From: Thermococcus sp. AM4
Lineage (GTDB): Archaea > Methanobacteriota_B > Thermococci > Thermococcales > Thermococcaceae
Length of the DNA stretch: 64,000 bases
Direction of reading: 5' to 3'
Assembly: GCF_000151205.2 (NCBI RefSeq)
Contig: NC_016051.1
Coordinates: 992,001 to 1,056,000, forward strand
The position numbers and the translations under genes were made by a program. Position 1 is the stretch's first letter. Each line of letters starts with the position of its first letter. Below, piece after piece: positions 17,930-26,740 of the stretch. The notes beneath the pieces were generated by a model. That model worked only from the letters and a program-made list of their open reading frames with translations, was not told the DNA's origin and did no database searches.

Positions 17930-19501
17930 ATGGAGAAAAAGCTAACGGATTTCATAGGCGCATCTCCCCAAGAGAGTAAGGCCCTAACCCGCGAGGAGCT
18001 TGAGAGAGTCCTCAAGAAGGCCGCGGATTTAATCAGGACGAGGGTCGATTACAAGTACATCCTTCTTCTGCTTTTCTTGAAGAGGTTAAGCGACGAGTGG
18101 GAGAAGGAGTTTGAGGAGTACGTTAAGAAGCTCATGGAGGAAGGGCTGGATAGAAAGACAGCCGAGGAACTTGCTCTTCAGGATAAAGAGGCATACACCA
18201 TCAACTACCCACCGGAATACCTCTGGAGAAAGCTCCGCGAGAAGGACATCGAGAACCTCCCCCAGAACCTCTCGCAGGCCCTCAAGAAGCTCGCCGAGCT
18301 CAACCCCAACCTGAGGGGTGTCGTTGACCGCTTTGACTTCATGGAGTTCATGCTCCACAGGGACAACGCCGAGATACTCAGACAGCTCTTCGAGTTATTC
18401 AGTGGGCTCAACCTAAAGAATGCTTCACCGGACGTTCTCGGTGATGCCTACGAGTGGATTCTCCGCTACTTTGCCCCCCAGAAGGCCAAGGAGGGGGAAG
18501 TGTATACCCCAAGGGAAGTCATAAGGCTTCTCGTTGAAATCCTCAAACCAAAGCCGGGTGAGGAAGTTTACGACCCGGCGATGGGCTCCGGGGGAATGCT
18601 GATAGGTGCCTACCTCTACGTCAAAGAGAAACATGGCGAGAGCGAGGCCAAAAAGCTCTTCCTCTACGGCCAGGAGGTCAACCCGACCACCTACGCCTTA
18701 GCGGAGATGAACATGATACTCCACGGCATCAAGTCGCCGAAGCTTGCCGTCGGCGATACACTTCTCAGGCCCGCCTTCAAGGAGGGAAACAAGCTCAAGC
18801 GCTTCAATGTGGTCATAGCAAACCCCCCGTGGAACCAGGACGGTTATGGGGAGGCCACACTCAAAAAGGCGGAGTTCAAGGAGGAGCGCTTCAAGTACGG
18901 CTATCCTCCCAACAACTCGGCCGACTGGGCGTGGATACAGCACATGCTCGCGAGCGCAAGAGATGAAGACGGCAGGGTCGGGATTGTAATAGACAATGGC
19001 GCGCTCTTCAGGGGAGGCGCTGAAAAGAAGATTAGAGCAAAGGTACTCAAGGACGACCTGGTTGAGGCGGTAATTTTGCTCCCCGAGAAGCTCTTCTACA
19101 ACACCGGCGCGCCAGGGGCCATAATGATATTCAACCGGAACAAGCCCACCGAGAGAAGGGGGAAGGTTCTCTTCATCAATGCATCCCAGGAATATGAAAA
19201 GCACCCGGAGGTAAGGAAGCTCAACCGCCTCGGTGATGGGCACATAAGGAAAATCGTTGATGCATTTGAGAAGTTCGAGGACGTTGAGGGCTTTGCGCGG
19301 GTCGTTGAGCTGGATGAGATAAAGGAGAACGACCACAACCTCAACGTCACCCTCTACGTTTTCCCGATGGAGGAAGAGGAAGAAATTGACGTTAAGGCCG
19401 AGTGGGAGGAGCTGAAGAGGATTAACGAGGAGCTCGCGAAGGTGGATGAGAAGATTGAGGGGTATTTGAAGGAGCTGGGGTATTGGGGGAAGGGTTATTA
19501 A
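17930..19501 (+). CDS. hsdM: Type I restriction-modification DNA methyltransferase, HsdM
   Basis: A 523-residue N6-adenine methyltransferase subunit. Residues 1-150 are the helical HsdM N-domain. The AdoMet motif DPAMGSGGMLIGA is at ~215 and the catalytic motif IANPPW near 298. The tail is an acidic Glu-rich helix. With HsdS it makes the modification enzyme and with HsdR the restriction complex. It opens the island; hsdS follows only after three small genes (19534-20527), an unusual break, since hsdM and hsdS normally touch. Confidence 0.95.
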   Translation: MEKKLTDFIGASPQESKALTREELERVLKKAADLIRTRVDYKYILLLLFLKRLSDEWEKEFEEYVKKLMEEGLDRKTAEELALQDKEAYTINYPPEYLWRKLREKDIENLPQNLSQALKKLAELNPNLRGVVDRFDFMEFMLHRDNAEILRQLFELFSGLNLKNASPDVLGDAYEWILRYFAPQKAKEGEVYTPREVIRLLVEILKPKPGEEVYDPAMGSGGMLIGAYLYVKEKHGESEAKKLFLYGQEVNPTTYALAEMNMILHGIKSPKLAVGDTLLRPAFKEGNKLKRFNVVIANPPWNQDGYGEATLKKAEFKEERFKYGYPPNNSADWAWIQHMLASARDEDGRVGIVIDNGALFRGGAEKKIRAKVLKDDLVEAVILLPEKLFYNTGAPGAIMIFNRNKPTERRGKVLFINASQEYEKHPEVRKLNRLGDGHIRKIVDAFEKFEDVEGFARVVELDEIKENDHNLNVTLYVFPMEEEEEIDVKAEWEELKRINEELAKVDEKIEGYLKELGYWGKGY

Positions 19502-19533
19502 ATCTCCCTGTCTAAATTAATTGGGTGAGGAAA

Positions 19534-19719
19534 ATGGCCACAAAAAAGAAGAAGTCCACAACCAAAAAGCCTAGGCGCATTCGTATTCACAACCCGCTCA
19601 CCGGAAAGTATTATCTCGCTGAGATTCAGCCCAACGGACAGTATAGAATAGTTGGGCTTTGGCACCCCCCAAAGAGGTCGAAGAAAAAGAAAAAATCCGT
19701 ATGGAGCCTCCTAGGTTGA
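19534..19719 (+). CDS. Small Lys-rich basic protein in the R-M island
   Basis: A 61-residue protein. Both ends are lysine-rich (MATKKKKSTTKKPRR and PKRSKKKKKS) and flank a short beta-like core, IRIHNPLTGKYYLAEIQPNG. It resembles no family I know. ATG 19534 follows GGTGAGG; an upstream GTG at 19525 overlaps that site. It lies 32 bases after hsdM and 6 bases before the PIN nuclease, so it could be that nuclease's antitoxin, or a nucleic-acid-binding accessory of the R-M system. Both ideas rest on position and charge alone. Confidence 0.6.
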   Translation: MATKKKKSTTKKPRRIRIHNPLTGKYYLAEIQPNGQYRIVGLWHPPKRSKKKKKSVWSLLG

Positions 19720-19725
19720 TGGGTC

Positions 19726-20352
19726 ATGATTAAGGTGTTCATAGACACGAACACCATAGTCCACTGGCTTGTTATCAAGAAAATGATGGAAGAGCACGGG
19801 AAGGAAATCTTGGAGAAATACAAAAGACTTAAGCAGTCTTACGAGTTCGTTGAGGCTGTTCTTTCGAGGAAGTTTAAAAATGCGGAGTTTTACATTTCCC
19901 GCTTAACCCTTGCGGAGATGACCAAAGCAATCCTTGATTTTATCGTGTACGAGAAGATGCGCCTCGACGGGGTTGCGGCCATTTATGGAATGAAGTACTT
20001 TAAGGACTATCTCTTAACAGATGAGGAATTCGACAGCTTTCTTGAAGGTATTATTGAGGCCTTCAATGTTCTTGAGAGCGAACTGAACGTGCTAGAGGAC
20101 GACCTCTCCGATTTGGAATACTACCCCTTCTTTGTGGCGAGGGCGGGACTGAGAACACAGGACGCAATTCTACTGACGACGGCCATACGGCATGAGATGG
20201 ACTACTTTGTTACAATGGATAGGGACTTTCATGATTTGCTGGAGGACAAGCGAATAAGGGACAGGACGAGGAAGTTCTTCGAGGAGAGAAATTTTAGAAT
20301 CGTGAGACCGGGAAGGATGATGCAGATTTTGGAGGAGATAACCAATGAGTGA
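19726..20352 (+). CDS. PIN-domain nuclease
   Basis: A 208-residue PIN-domain protein. The acidic residues expected for metal-dependent RNA cleavage are visible: D7 in VFIDTNT, Glu in LTLAEMTK near 63, Asp in RTQDAILLTTA near 146 and Asp in VTMDRDFHD near 165. It is longer than VapC toxins (~130 residues), with an extra helical middle (70-135). It stands between hsdM and hsdS, which is not a standard place for a PIN gene. It may be a toxin paired with the basic 61-residue protein, or an accessory nuclease of the island. Its last 8 bases overlap the next start. Confidence 0.75.
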   Translation: MIKVFIDTNTIVHWLVIKKMMEEHGKEILEKYKRLKQSYEFVEAVLSRKFKNAEFYISRLTLAEMTKAILDFIVYEKMRLDGVAAIYGMKYFKDYLLTDEEFDSFLEGIIEAFNVLESELNVLEDDLSDLEYYPFFVARAGLRTQDAILLTTAIRHEMDYFVTMDRDFHDLLEDKRIRDRTRKFFEERNFRIVRPGRMMQILEEITNE

Positions 20353-20527
20353 GGGGGCCGAGAAGATATTTGGGGCGTTTATGGTGTTTCTAGTTATAGC
20401 AATTGCCGGTTGGATGATGCTTGATATCGATATCGTGAGACCTCTGGGTGTTGGGTGGTTTATACTTGGGGTTTTGGTGGCCATAGGGATTTTAGTTGGG
20501 ATAATTGTAAAGTTACTCGGTGAGTAA
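20345..20527 (+). CDS. Small two-helix membrane protein
   Basis: A 60-residue protein with two hydrophobic helices, FGAFMVFLVIAIAGWMML and GWFILGVLVAIGILVGIIV, joined by a short polar turn. ATG 20345 overlaps the PIN gene by 8 bases, so translation is probably coupled. Size and topology recall holin-like or membrane-acting effector proteins found next to nucleases in defence loci, but no family was recognised and this comparison is inference. hsdS starts four bases after its stop. Confidence 0.6.
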   Translation: MSEGAEKIFGAFMVFLVIAIAGWMMLDIDIVRPLGVGWFILGVLVAIGILVGIIVKLLGE

Positions 20528-20530
20528 ACT

Positions 20531-21817
20531 ATGCAAGCTAAAACCAAACTCAAGAAAACTCCAATCGGCGAGATTCCTAGGGATTGGAAAGTTGTGAGAG
20601 TTCGGGAGATCTTTGATGTAAAGACCGGAACAACCCCCTCAACAAAACAAACAGACTATTGGGAAAATGGAGAGATGAATTGGATAACACCAACTGACCT
20701 GAGCAAACTAAATGGTAACATTTACATGGGAGATAGTGAGAGAAAAATCACTAAAAAAGCGCTTGAAGATTATAACCTAAGTCTCCTCCCTAAAGGCTCA
20801 CTTATATTGTCAACGAGAGCCCCCGTGGGTTATATTGCTGTTCTCACGGAAGAGGCCACATTTAATCAGGGATGCAAAGGACTTGTCCCCAAGGATCAGA
20901 ACAAAATCATTCCAGAATTTTATGCTTACTATTTTAAATTCAAGCGACAACACTTAGAAAGTTTAAGTGGTGGAAGTACCTTCAAGGAACTTGCTAAGGC
21001 CATGCTTGAACGCTTCTTAGTTCCTCTCCCACCCCGCCTCGAGCAGAAGAAAATCGCCGAAATCCTGAGAACTGTTGATGAAGCGATTGAAAAAACAGAC
21101 TTGGCAATCGAAAAGACGGAGCGCTTAAAGAAGGGCTTGATGCTGAGGCTTTTGACCAAAGGAATCAAGCACGAGAGGTTTAAGAAAACAGAGATTGGAG
21201 AGATTCCGGAGGAGTGGAGGGTTGTTAGGCTTGAGGAAATAACTAGAAGGATTAAAAGAGGACCATCCAAGAAAACAGATGACAACGAAACAGGTGTGGT
21301 TTATGTAACTTCTGACTATATAGACGACCATGGAAACCTTAATTTTGATAATCCTAAATACTTATCTTTAGAAAAGATCGACAGGCTAGACAAATATTTG
21401 TTAGAGGAAGGCGACTTGATTATCAATTGTGTAAACAGCCTTGAGAAAATTGGGAAAGTTGCCGTTTTTGAAGGTTATTCTAAAAAAGCGATTGTCGGTT
21501 TTAATAACTTTGCTTTGACACTTGTATCCACGGTTAATCCATATTATGTTAAATATTTCTTCCTATCCTACAAGGGCAAGGCTCTCATTAAATCAATATC
21601 TAAAGCAGCTGTACAACAAGTTAGTTTTAGCTCGAAGGACTTACTACGTTTAAAAATCCCCCTTCCTCCTCTCCCCGAACAAAAACAAATCGCCGAAATC
21701 CTCTCTACCGTTGATAAAAAGCTCGAACTCTTAAGGAAGCGCAGGGAGAAGCTTGAGCTGGTGAAACGCGGGCTGATGAAGGGTTTGCTGACGGGAAGGA
21801 GGAGGGTTAGCGTGTGA
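20531..21817 (+). CDS. hsdS: Type I restriction-modification specificity subunit, HsdS
   Basis: A 428-residue DNA-recognition subunit with two target-recognition domains (~20-170 and ~225-370). Each is followed by a conserved helix that fixes the spacing of the bipartite target: [20 protein letters not shown] near 172 and [20 protein letters not shown] near 378. The first domain opens with [14 protein letters not shown] and the second with [14 protein letters not shown], the usual internal repeat. Base composition is clearly richer in A+T than hsdM, as expected for a fast-exchanged specificity gene. The stop overlaps the GTG of the next gene. Confidence 0.93.
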   Translation: MQAKTKLKKTPIGEIPRDWKVVRVREIFDVKTGTTPSTKQTDYWENGEMNWITPTDLSKLNGNIYMGDSERKITKKALEDYNLSLLPKGSLILSTRAPVGYIAVLTEEATFNQGCKGLVPKDQNKIIPEFYAYYFKFKRQHLESLSGGSTFKELAKAMLERFLVPLPPRLEQKKIAEILRTVDEAIEKTDLAIEKTERLKKGLMLRLLTKGIKHERFKKTEIGEIPEEWRVVRLEEITRRIKRGPSKKTDDNETGVVYVTSDYIDDHGNLNFDNPKYLSLEKIDRLDKYLLEEGDLIINCVNSLEKIGKVAVFEGYSKKAIVGFNNFALTLVSTVNPYYVKYFFLSYKGKALIKSISKAAVQQVSFSSKDLLRLKIPLPPLPEQKQIAEILSTVDKKLELLRKRREKLELVKRGLMKGLLTGRRRVSV

Positions 21818-22674
21818 TCCTTGATACATTTTCGTTTACTCCCATTGAGATTTCCCTAGCGATTGTAGCTTTTAGTGCGATTCTCTACTATTTTGGCCGG
21901 CTAATAGCCGACACGCATGTTGAACAAGCTGATAAACCTGTTCTTTACGTTGCAGGATTTATCTTCGTTGTGTTCTTTATCTTAATTCCTGGTGGAGTTG
22001 TGTACTGTCTCAAAAATTACCTCGCGTGGATACCTAACATCGCACTTGTGCTTCTTCAAATTGGGATGTTCTCAATGCTTTCTTGGGCATTGACGACTTA
22101 CGAATATTTTCTTAAGCACAGTCTTTTGGACGTGTTCCAAGAGAGATACCGAGAGAAACTAGAGGAAGTCAAAAAAGATAATACCCTTCTGGGGGACATT
22201 ATTGTAGTCTACGAGACAATGAAAAATAACAAAGATCCAGTTTCAACATTCTCAAGTATATTTGAGGCCAATAGAAAAATCTCTAGCAATTACGTCTTTT
22301 TAATGTTAGTATCAATAATTTCCATTTTTTCACTATATAGAGCAATCTCAGAGCGCTCTGTGGTCCTTATTGTAGCTACTTCAGTACTGGGGATATTTCT
22401 CTTCACAATGATGGCACTTGTTTATGGGTTCAGTACTGCATATTATCCCCCCGCAGTCATTCACCTAAGAAACGGACAGATTCTCCAAGGCAAGCTTCTA
22501 AAATTCGGGGATTTTGTATATTTACTTGATCCTGAGCAAAAAGTTAAATTTTTCATAAATAAGCAGGAGATTATGTATTTAGAGGAGAGCTTATTCAAAA
22601 ATCAATTCCCAATTTCTCAATCCGAGGACCAAGTTCGAATGAAAACTCTAGAAGAACACAATGAAAAAGTATAA
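21814..22674 (+). CDS. Membrane protein with Sm/SH3-like C-terminal segment
   Basis: A 286-residue protein not assigned to any family. It has about five hydrophobic segments: two or three before residue 95 and two near 165-210, separated by a charged helical stretch (~105-155, with [13 protein letters not shown]). The last ~75 residues are soluble and include [24 protein letters not shown] and a later [11 protein letters not shown], a strand order like small Sm/SH3 barrels. The GTG start overlaps hsdS by four bases, so it belongs to the same transcript. A+T-rich. A membrane-bound sensor or effector tied to the R-M complex is possible, but nothing beyond position supports it. Confidence 0.6.
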   Translation: MILDTFSFTPIEISLAIVAFSAILYYFGRLIADTHVEQADKPVLYVAGFIFVVFFILIPGGVVYCLKNYLAWIPNIALVLLQIGMFSMLSWALTTYEYFLKHSLLDVFQERYREKLEEVKKDNTLLGDIIVVYETMKNNKDPVSTFSSIFEANRKISSNYVFLMLVSIISIFSLYRAISERSVVLIVATSVLGIFLFTMMALVYGFSTAYYPPAVIHLRNGQILQGKLLKFGDFVYLLDPEQKVKFFINKQEIMYLEESLFKNQFPISQSEDQVRMKTLEEHNEKV

Positions 22675-22697
22675 GTACTATTGTATGTAAAAACACG

Positions 22698-22874
22698 ATG
22701 TTGTGTGTGGAGGTTGGGGCGCTCTTAGCCCTAGCAGCTTCAGTAGACCTAGCGACTACAGTACTGCTAATACAGCTTGTAAAGGAGGTGATTGAGGTGG
22801 CCATGTGGCTATCTACATCACTACAGTGGGAGAAGGGCGGAGTGGCGGTCCCCCTCTGGGCTCGGAGGTACTAG
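22698..22874 (+). CDS. Possible small transmembrane ORF overlapping the folded element
   Basis: A 58-codon frame with one long hydrophobic stretch (GALLALAASVDLATTVLLIQ), ending inside the structured element. It lacks a ribosome site at the ATG. An internal ATG at 22803 has GAGGTG before it but would give only 23 residues. It could be a real membrane peptide, or chance reading of an RNA gene's flank. Confidence 0.25.
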   Translation: MLCVEVGALLALAASVDLATTVLLIQLVKEVIEVAMWLSTSLQWEKGGVAVPLWARRY

Positions 22875-22954
22875 GGGATCGTCATACAGGGCCAAGAGCG
22901 TCTTACCCTCGCTTCCCAGAGGGTGTGGGGGTTCGACTCCCCCACCTCCGCCCA
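22835..22954 (+). ncRNA. Candidate structured RNA or short inverted-repeat element
   Basis: A G+C-rich island of 120 bases in A+T-rich surroundings that folds as a three-way junction with perfect helices. Helix A pairs 22835-22842 (GGGCGGAG) with 22946-22953 (CTCCGCCC). Hairpin B, directly stacked on it, pairs 22925-22931 (GTGGGGG) with 22939-22945 around the loop TTCGACT, which equals a tRNA T-loop. Helix C pairs 22852-22860 (CCCTCTGGG) with 22915-22923. The layout of closing stem, T-arm and long second stem recalls tmRNA, a bacterial molecule not known in archaea; helix A plus B is 15 pairs, not the 12 of tRNA. The ends could equally be inverted repeats of a tiny mobile element. Strand is assumed. 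Confidence 0.5.
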
Positions 22955-23000
22955 CAGGAATTCAATATCAAGAAAAATCAGGTGAAGTTCTGACTTGCAT

Positions 23001-23074
23001 GAATATTTAAAACCAAGAGAGTTTATCCATAAACATCCAACCTCTCTAGTGCCCACGTTGTTTACGAATAAACA
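23001..23074 (+). promoter_or_regulatory. hsdR promoter with two inverted-repeat operators
   Basis: A TATA-like GAATATTTAA lies at 23001-23010. Downstream are two copies of GTTTA-N4-TAAAC, at 23021-23034 and 23060-23073; the second extends to TGTTTA-N4-TAAACA. Their centres are 39 bases apart. The second ends three bases before the AGGTG ribosome site of hsdR. Both are in the expected untranslated leader or around its start site, so a dimeric repressor or an RNA hairpin could hold down hsdR alone. Confidence 0.55.
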
Positions 23075-23084
23075 GGTGTCCCCT

Positions 23085-26036
23085 ATGCCCGCTCAAACCC
23101 CCGAATACCTCCAGTGTGAGAAGCCCATCATCGAGCGACTGGAATCGAAGGGCTGGACTTACCGGAGGGGCATTGAGGTTCTTGAAAACGAAAACGAGCC
23201 CCTCTTAATCTCAAGGCTGAAGCGTGCGATAGTGAGGATAAACAAAGTCAGTGAGAAGGAAGCGGAGGAGGCTATCAACCTTCTCAAGGCCGCTCCCTTC
23301 GGCGTTGAAGGTTCCCGCAGGGTTCTTGACTATCTCAAGAACGGCGTTCCCGTGAAGGATGAAGAAACCGGTGAGCCCAAGAGGCTGATGCTCATTGACT
23401 ATGAAAACCTCCAAAACAATGAGTTCCTCGTTGCCAACCAGGTCGGCTACCCGTTTAAAACTAAGATACCCGATGTAATCCTCTACGTCAACGGCATCCC
23501 CCTCGTTATAATAGAGTGCAAAAAGCTCGACGTGAGCTGGAAGAAGGCCTACGAGCAGATTAAGGGCTATGAAAAGGAGATGCCGGAGCTCTTCAAGTAC
23601 GTGCAGGTTGGCGTCGCGGTCGGGGACAAACCCGTCTATTTCCCCATAGTGCCGTGGCTGAGCAGTGTTCCGGTCTACGAATGGAAGTGGGGCAACTTCG
23701 ACCCCCTGGATGACCTCGTCGAACTTCTAAAGCCCGAAACCCTCCTCGACATCCTCCGCTACTTCACCTTCTACCGCGAGAGTGGCGGGGCTTTCACCAA
23801 GGTTCTGCCGAGGTACATGCAGTACAGGGCCGTTAGGGAGATAGTAAACCTCGCCGTTGGCTACGCAAGGGGAGAAACCGAAAGGAACCGGGGTCTAATC
23901 TGGCACTGGCAAGGTAGCGGGAAAACTCTGACGATGATATTCTCAGCCTACAAAATCAAGCGCCTGCTCGGCAACCCCACGATTTTCTTCATCGTTGACA
24001 GGAGGGAACTTGAGAGACAGCTGAGCGGCGAGCTTAAAGCCGTGGGGCTGAGCTTTGAAGTTATAGATTCAATCGAGAAGCTCAAGGAAGTCCTAACCCA
24101 CGCCGATGGAAAGAGGGGAATATTCATCACGCTCATCCATAAGTTCCGGCCAGAGGAACTTGAGGATGTCCTTACAGAGCTCAAAAAGAAGAGCCGTAGG
24201 CAGAGGACGATAATGAACCGCCGGGACGTCGTGGTTCTCATAGACGAAGGACACAGAACCCAGTACGGCGAGCTTGCTTCGACTATGCGCTCGATACTCA
24301 AGAGCGCGTCCTTCTTCGCCTTTACCGGAACCCCAATAGCAAAGAAAGGGCGCGACACCTACGCCACCTTCGGCTATAAGGACAGGCCCTACCTCGACAG
24401 GTACTTCATAACGCAGTCCATAGAGGATGGCTTTACTGTGAAGATAGCCTACCAGGCGAGGCTTGAGGAGGACGTTCATCTAAAGAGGGAGCTCCTTGAG
24501 GCGTTTCTCTCATCGAAGCTGGAGGAAATCCCAGAGGAGTACCGCGGAAGGGTAGAGGAGAAGCTCAAGAAGAGGCTCAACGCGATAAGGGTATTCCTGA
24601 AAAACCCGAAGAGGATCGAAATGATAGCCCAGGATATAGCAAGGCACTATAAGGAGAGCGTGGAGCCATTTAAAGCAATGGTCGTCGCCGTTGATAGGGA
24701 GTCCTGCGTCTTATACAAGCGCGCTCTCGACAAGTATTTGCCAAGGGGGTACACCGAGATCGTGATGACGTTCAACCGGGACGACAGTGAGGTTATCAAG
24801 GAATATCAAAAAGAGCTTGAAGAGCGTTTCCCGGGAAAGGACATGGCTGAAATCCGCGAGAGAATTCGTGAGGATTTCAGGAACAAGGAAATTCCAAAAA
24901 TCCTGATAGTTACCGATATGCTCCTCACGGGCTTCGACGCACCAATCCTCCAGACAATGTATCTGGACCAGCCCCTCAAGGAGCACCGGCTTCTTCAGGC
25001 GATAGCGAGGACCAACAGGCCCTTCATCAAGAACGGTGAGAACATCAAGCCCTTCGGCCTCGTTATAGATTACGTGGGCATATTCAAGGAGTTGAAGAGA
25101 GCGCTGGAAATCTATGATGAAGTTGATATCGAAGGGGCCGCTTACAGCGTCGAAGAGATAAAGGAAGAGCTCAGGAAAAAGATCGCCAAGGCTATGGGAT
25201 ACTTTGATGGTCTTGAGCCGGGAAGAGATAGGGAGACCATAATGAACGCAGTCGAGACACTGTTTAGAAACAACAAGGGCGAAGAGTTCCAGAGGCTGTA
25301 CAGGGAGATAAGGCACCACTACAAGCTCCTCATGGAGGACAGAGATGAGTTCAGGGAGGCCTTCAAATGGCTCACGGAGGTCTATTATGCATACAGAGCG
25401 AAGGTTGATGGCGTTCCGCCGGAAGTCGAACTCAAAGCCGACGAATTCTTCAGGGAGGCTCTCAAGTTCATACACGAGACAGTGGACATAGAGGAGATAA
25501 AGACGGACTTTCCAATAATGGAACTTGACGAGGAGTTCCTCAAGAAAGTAATGAGGGAAAGGGATAAGCGGAAGGCATTTACTAACCTCCTATTCTCGGT
25601 CAGACACTACGTAAACACTCACAAGGGACCTTTAACGGAGGACTTGGTTGAGCAGGTAGAGAGGATAATCGAAGCCTGGAGACATAAAAAGGAAGAAATC
25701 GAGAAGCTCTATGAGGAGCTCCTTGGAATAGCAGGGGAAATAGAAAAGCGCTCGCAGGAGCAGAGAAAGCTCGGTTTGAACGAGCTCGAATACGCCATTC
25801 TGATGGTGCTCAAGAAGCACGTAAAGACCAATACTAACGAGCTGATCAAAGGGATCAGAAAGTTGCTCAAGGAGACCGAGGGGCTTAGGTTCCCCCGTTG
25901 GACAGAGAAAACTGAGGTCGTCAGCGAAGTCTCGCGGAAAATTATGCTCTTCATTGTAAGGGAATATAAGGAGGAATGCGACGACATCATCAAGACGCGT
26001 AACGAGCTCCTAGAGGTGCTCAAAAGGTGGGGATAG
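23085..26036 (+). CDS. hsdR: Type I restriction enzyme endonuclease/translocase subunit, HsdR
   Basis: A 983-residue motor-nuclease. The PD-(D/E)xK nuclease motif is at ~130-147 (PDVILYVNG...IIECKK). The SF2 translocase follows, with Walker A WQGSGKTLT near 275, DEAD-like LIDEGHR near 386, FTGTPI near 410, LIVTDMLLTGFDAP and the arginine motif LLQAIARTNRP. The C-terminal ~300 residues are helical and bind HsdM. ATG 23085 follows AGGTG; a longer frame from 22995 would translate the operator region and is less likely. It has its own promoter, separate from hsdM and hsdS. Confidence 0.93.
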   Translation: MPAQTPEYLQCEKPIIERLESKGWTYRRGIEVLENENEPLLISRLKRAIVRINKVSEKEAEEAINLLKAAPFGVEGSRRVLDYLKNGVPVKDEETGEPKRLMLIDYENLQNNEFLVANQVGYPFKTKIPDVILYVNGIPLVIIECKKLDVSWKKAYEQIKGYEKEMPELFKYVQVGVAVGDKPVYFPIVPWLSSVPVYEWKWGNFDPLDDLVELLKPETLLDILRYFTFYRESGGAFTKVLPRYMQYRAVREIVNLAVGYARGETERNRGLIWHWQGSGKTLTMIFSAYKIKRLLGNPTIFFIVDRRELERQLSGELKAVGLSFEVIDSIEKLKEVLTHADGKRGIFITLIHKFRPEELEDVLTELKKKSRRQRTIMNRRDVVVLIDEGHRTQYGELASTMRSILKSASFFAFTGTPIAKKGRDTYATFGYKDRPYLDRYFITQSIEDGFTVKIAYQARLEEDVHLKRELLEAFLSSKLEEIPEEYRGRVEEKLKKRLNAIRVFLKNPKRIEMIAQDIARHYKESVEPFKAMVVAVDRESCVLYKRALDKYLPRGYTEIVMTFNRDDSEVIKEYQKELEERFPGKDMAEIRERIREDFRNKEIPKILIVTDMLLTGFDAPILQTMYLDQPLKEHRLLQAIARTNRPFIKNGENIKPFGLVIDYVGIFKELKRALEIYDEVDIEGAAYSVEEIKEELRKKIAKAMGYFDGLEPGRDRETIMNAVETLFRNNKGEEFQRLYREIRHHYKLLMEDRDEFREAFKWLTEVYYAYRAKVDGVPPEVELKADEFFREALKFIHETVDIEEIKTDFPIMELDEEFLKKVMRERDKRKAFTNLLFSVRHYVNTHKGPLTEDLVEQVERIIEAWRHKKEEIEKLYEELLGIAGEIEKRSQEQRKLGLNELEYAILMVLKKHVKTNTNELIKGIRKLLKETEGLRFPRWTEKTEVVSEVSRKIMLFIVREYKEECDDIIKTRNELLEVLKRWG

Positions 26037-26689
26037 AGTACCGCGTAATTCTGAGGGACGTTAAGTATCCCCGCATCGAGATAAGCTCCCTGGGGGAGGT
26101 TAAGGTAATAGTCCCACCAAATGCAGACGCCGAGGATCTGGTGAAGAGAAAGAAGGAGTGGATAGAGAAGAAGCTAAGGGAAATCGAAGAAGCCAAGATG
26201 AAGTTTCTCCCGCTTTCCAATAAGCTCCTACTCGACGGTGAGTTCTACGAACTCATCGAGTCAGAGGAGTTTGGGGTTAATTCAAAGTTTCACGTGGTTC
26301 TCCTGCCCAAGGACGATTTGGGAATGCTAAAAAGATGGCTGAAGAGTCAGCTGAGAGAAGAGTTGGAATTTAAGGTGAGACTCTTCTCATCGGTCTTTGG
26401 GGTAAAGTACAGAAAAATATACATCCGCTTTCAGAAGACGAAGTGGGCAAGCTGTTCTGAGAAAGGAAATCTAAGCTTTAACCTAATGCTTATGGCGCTG
26501 CCAGAGGAACTCAGGGACTACATCATAATACACGAGGTGGCCCACCTCAAGTTCCAAAAGCACTCTCGCGCGTTTTGGGAACTCGTAAGGCAGTATTACC
26601 CCGACTACAAACATGCCCAGAGAGAACTGAGAGAGTACTGGCTTGCGCTCCAGTATAATAAAATCTGGAATAGACTGAGGGAAATTTAG
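26027..26689 (+). CDS. YgjP-like zinc metallopeptidase
   Basis: A 220-residue YgjP/DUF45-type protein. The zinc motif HEVAH at ~169-173 lies in IIHEVAHLKFQKHS, with a third ligand in that second histidine region; the preceding TKWASCSEKGNLSFN is typical of the family. GTG 26027 lies inside the end of hsdR (10-base overlap), so it is translated with it. YgjP genes commonly follow type I R-M genes in bacteria and archaea; they are thought to process or degrade a protein of the complex, which is not proven. Confidence 0.88.
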   Translation: MGIEYRVILRDVKYPRIEISSLGEVKVIVPPNADAEDLVKRKKEWIEKKLREIEEAKMKFLPLSNKLLLDGEFYELIESEEFGVNSKFHVVLLPKDDLGMLKRWLKSQLREELEFKVRLFSSVFGVKYRKIYIRFQKTKWASCSEKGNLSFNLMLMALPEELRDYIIIHEVAHLKFQKHSRAFWELVRQYYPDYKHAQRELREYWLALQYNKIWNRLREI

Positions 26690-26740
26690 CGCTGCTTAAA
26701 GTTTTTATCCCCTCCCCTCTTATTCTCCCCGGTGAGCAAA

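Noticed and set aside
22863-22956. A tRNA gene with acceptor CGGAGGT/ACCTCCG, T-arm GGGGG-TTCGACT-CCCCC and encoded CCA
   Set aside because: The 3' half fits, but no acceptable D-arm or five-pair anticodon stem can be drawn and a 5' C would be unusual; reported as a structured element instead.
22835-22956. An H/ACA guide RNA, because ACA follows the closing stem
   Set aside because: The expected unpaired pocket is filled by a seven-pair hairpin and no kink-turn is apparent.
22995-23084. An N-terminal extension of HsdR by 30 residues
   Set aside because: It would begin in front of the leader operators, has no ribosome site, and ATG 23085 is properly spaced behind AGGTG.
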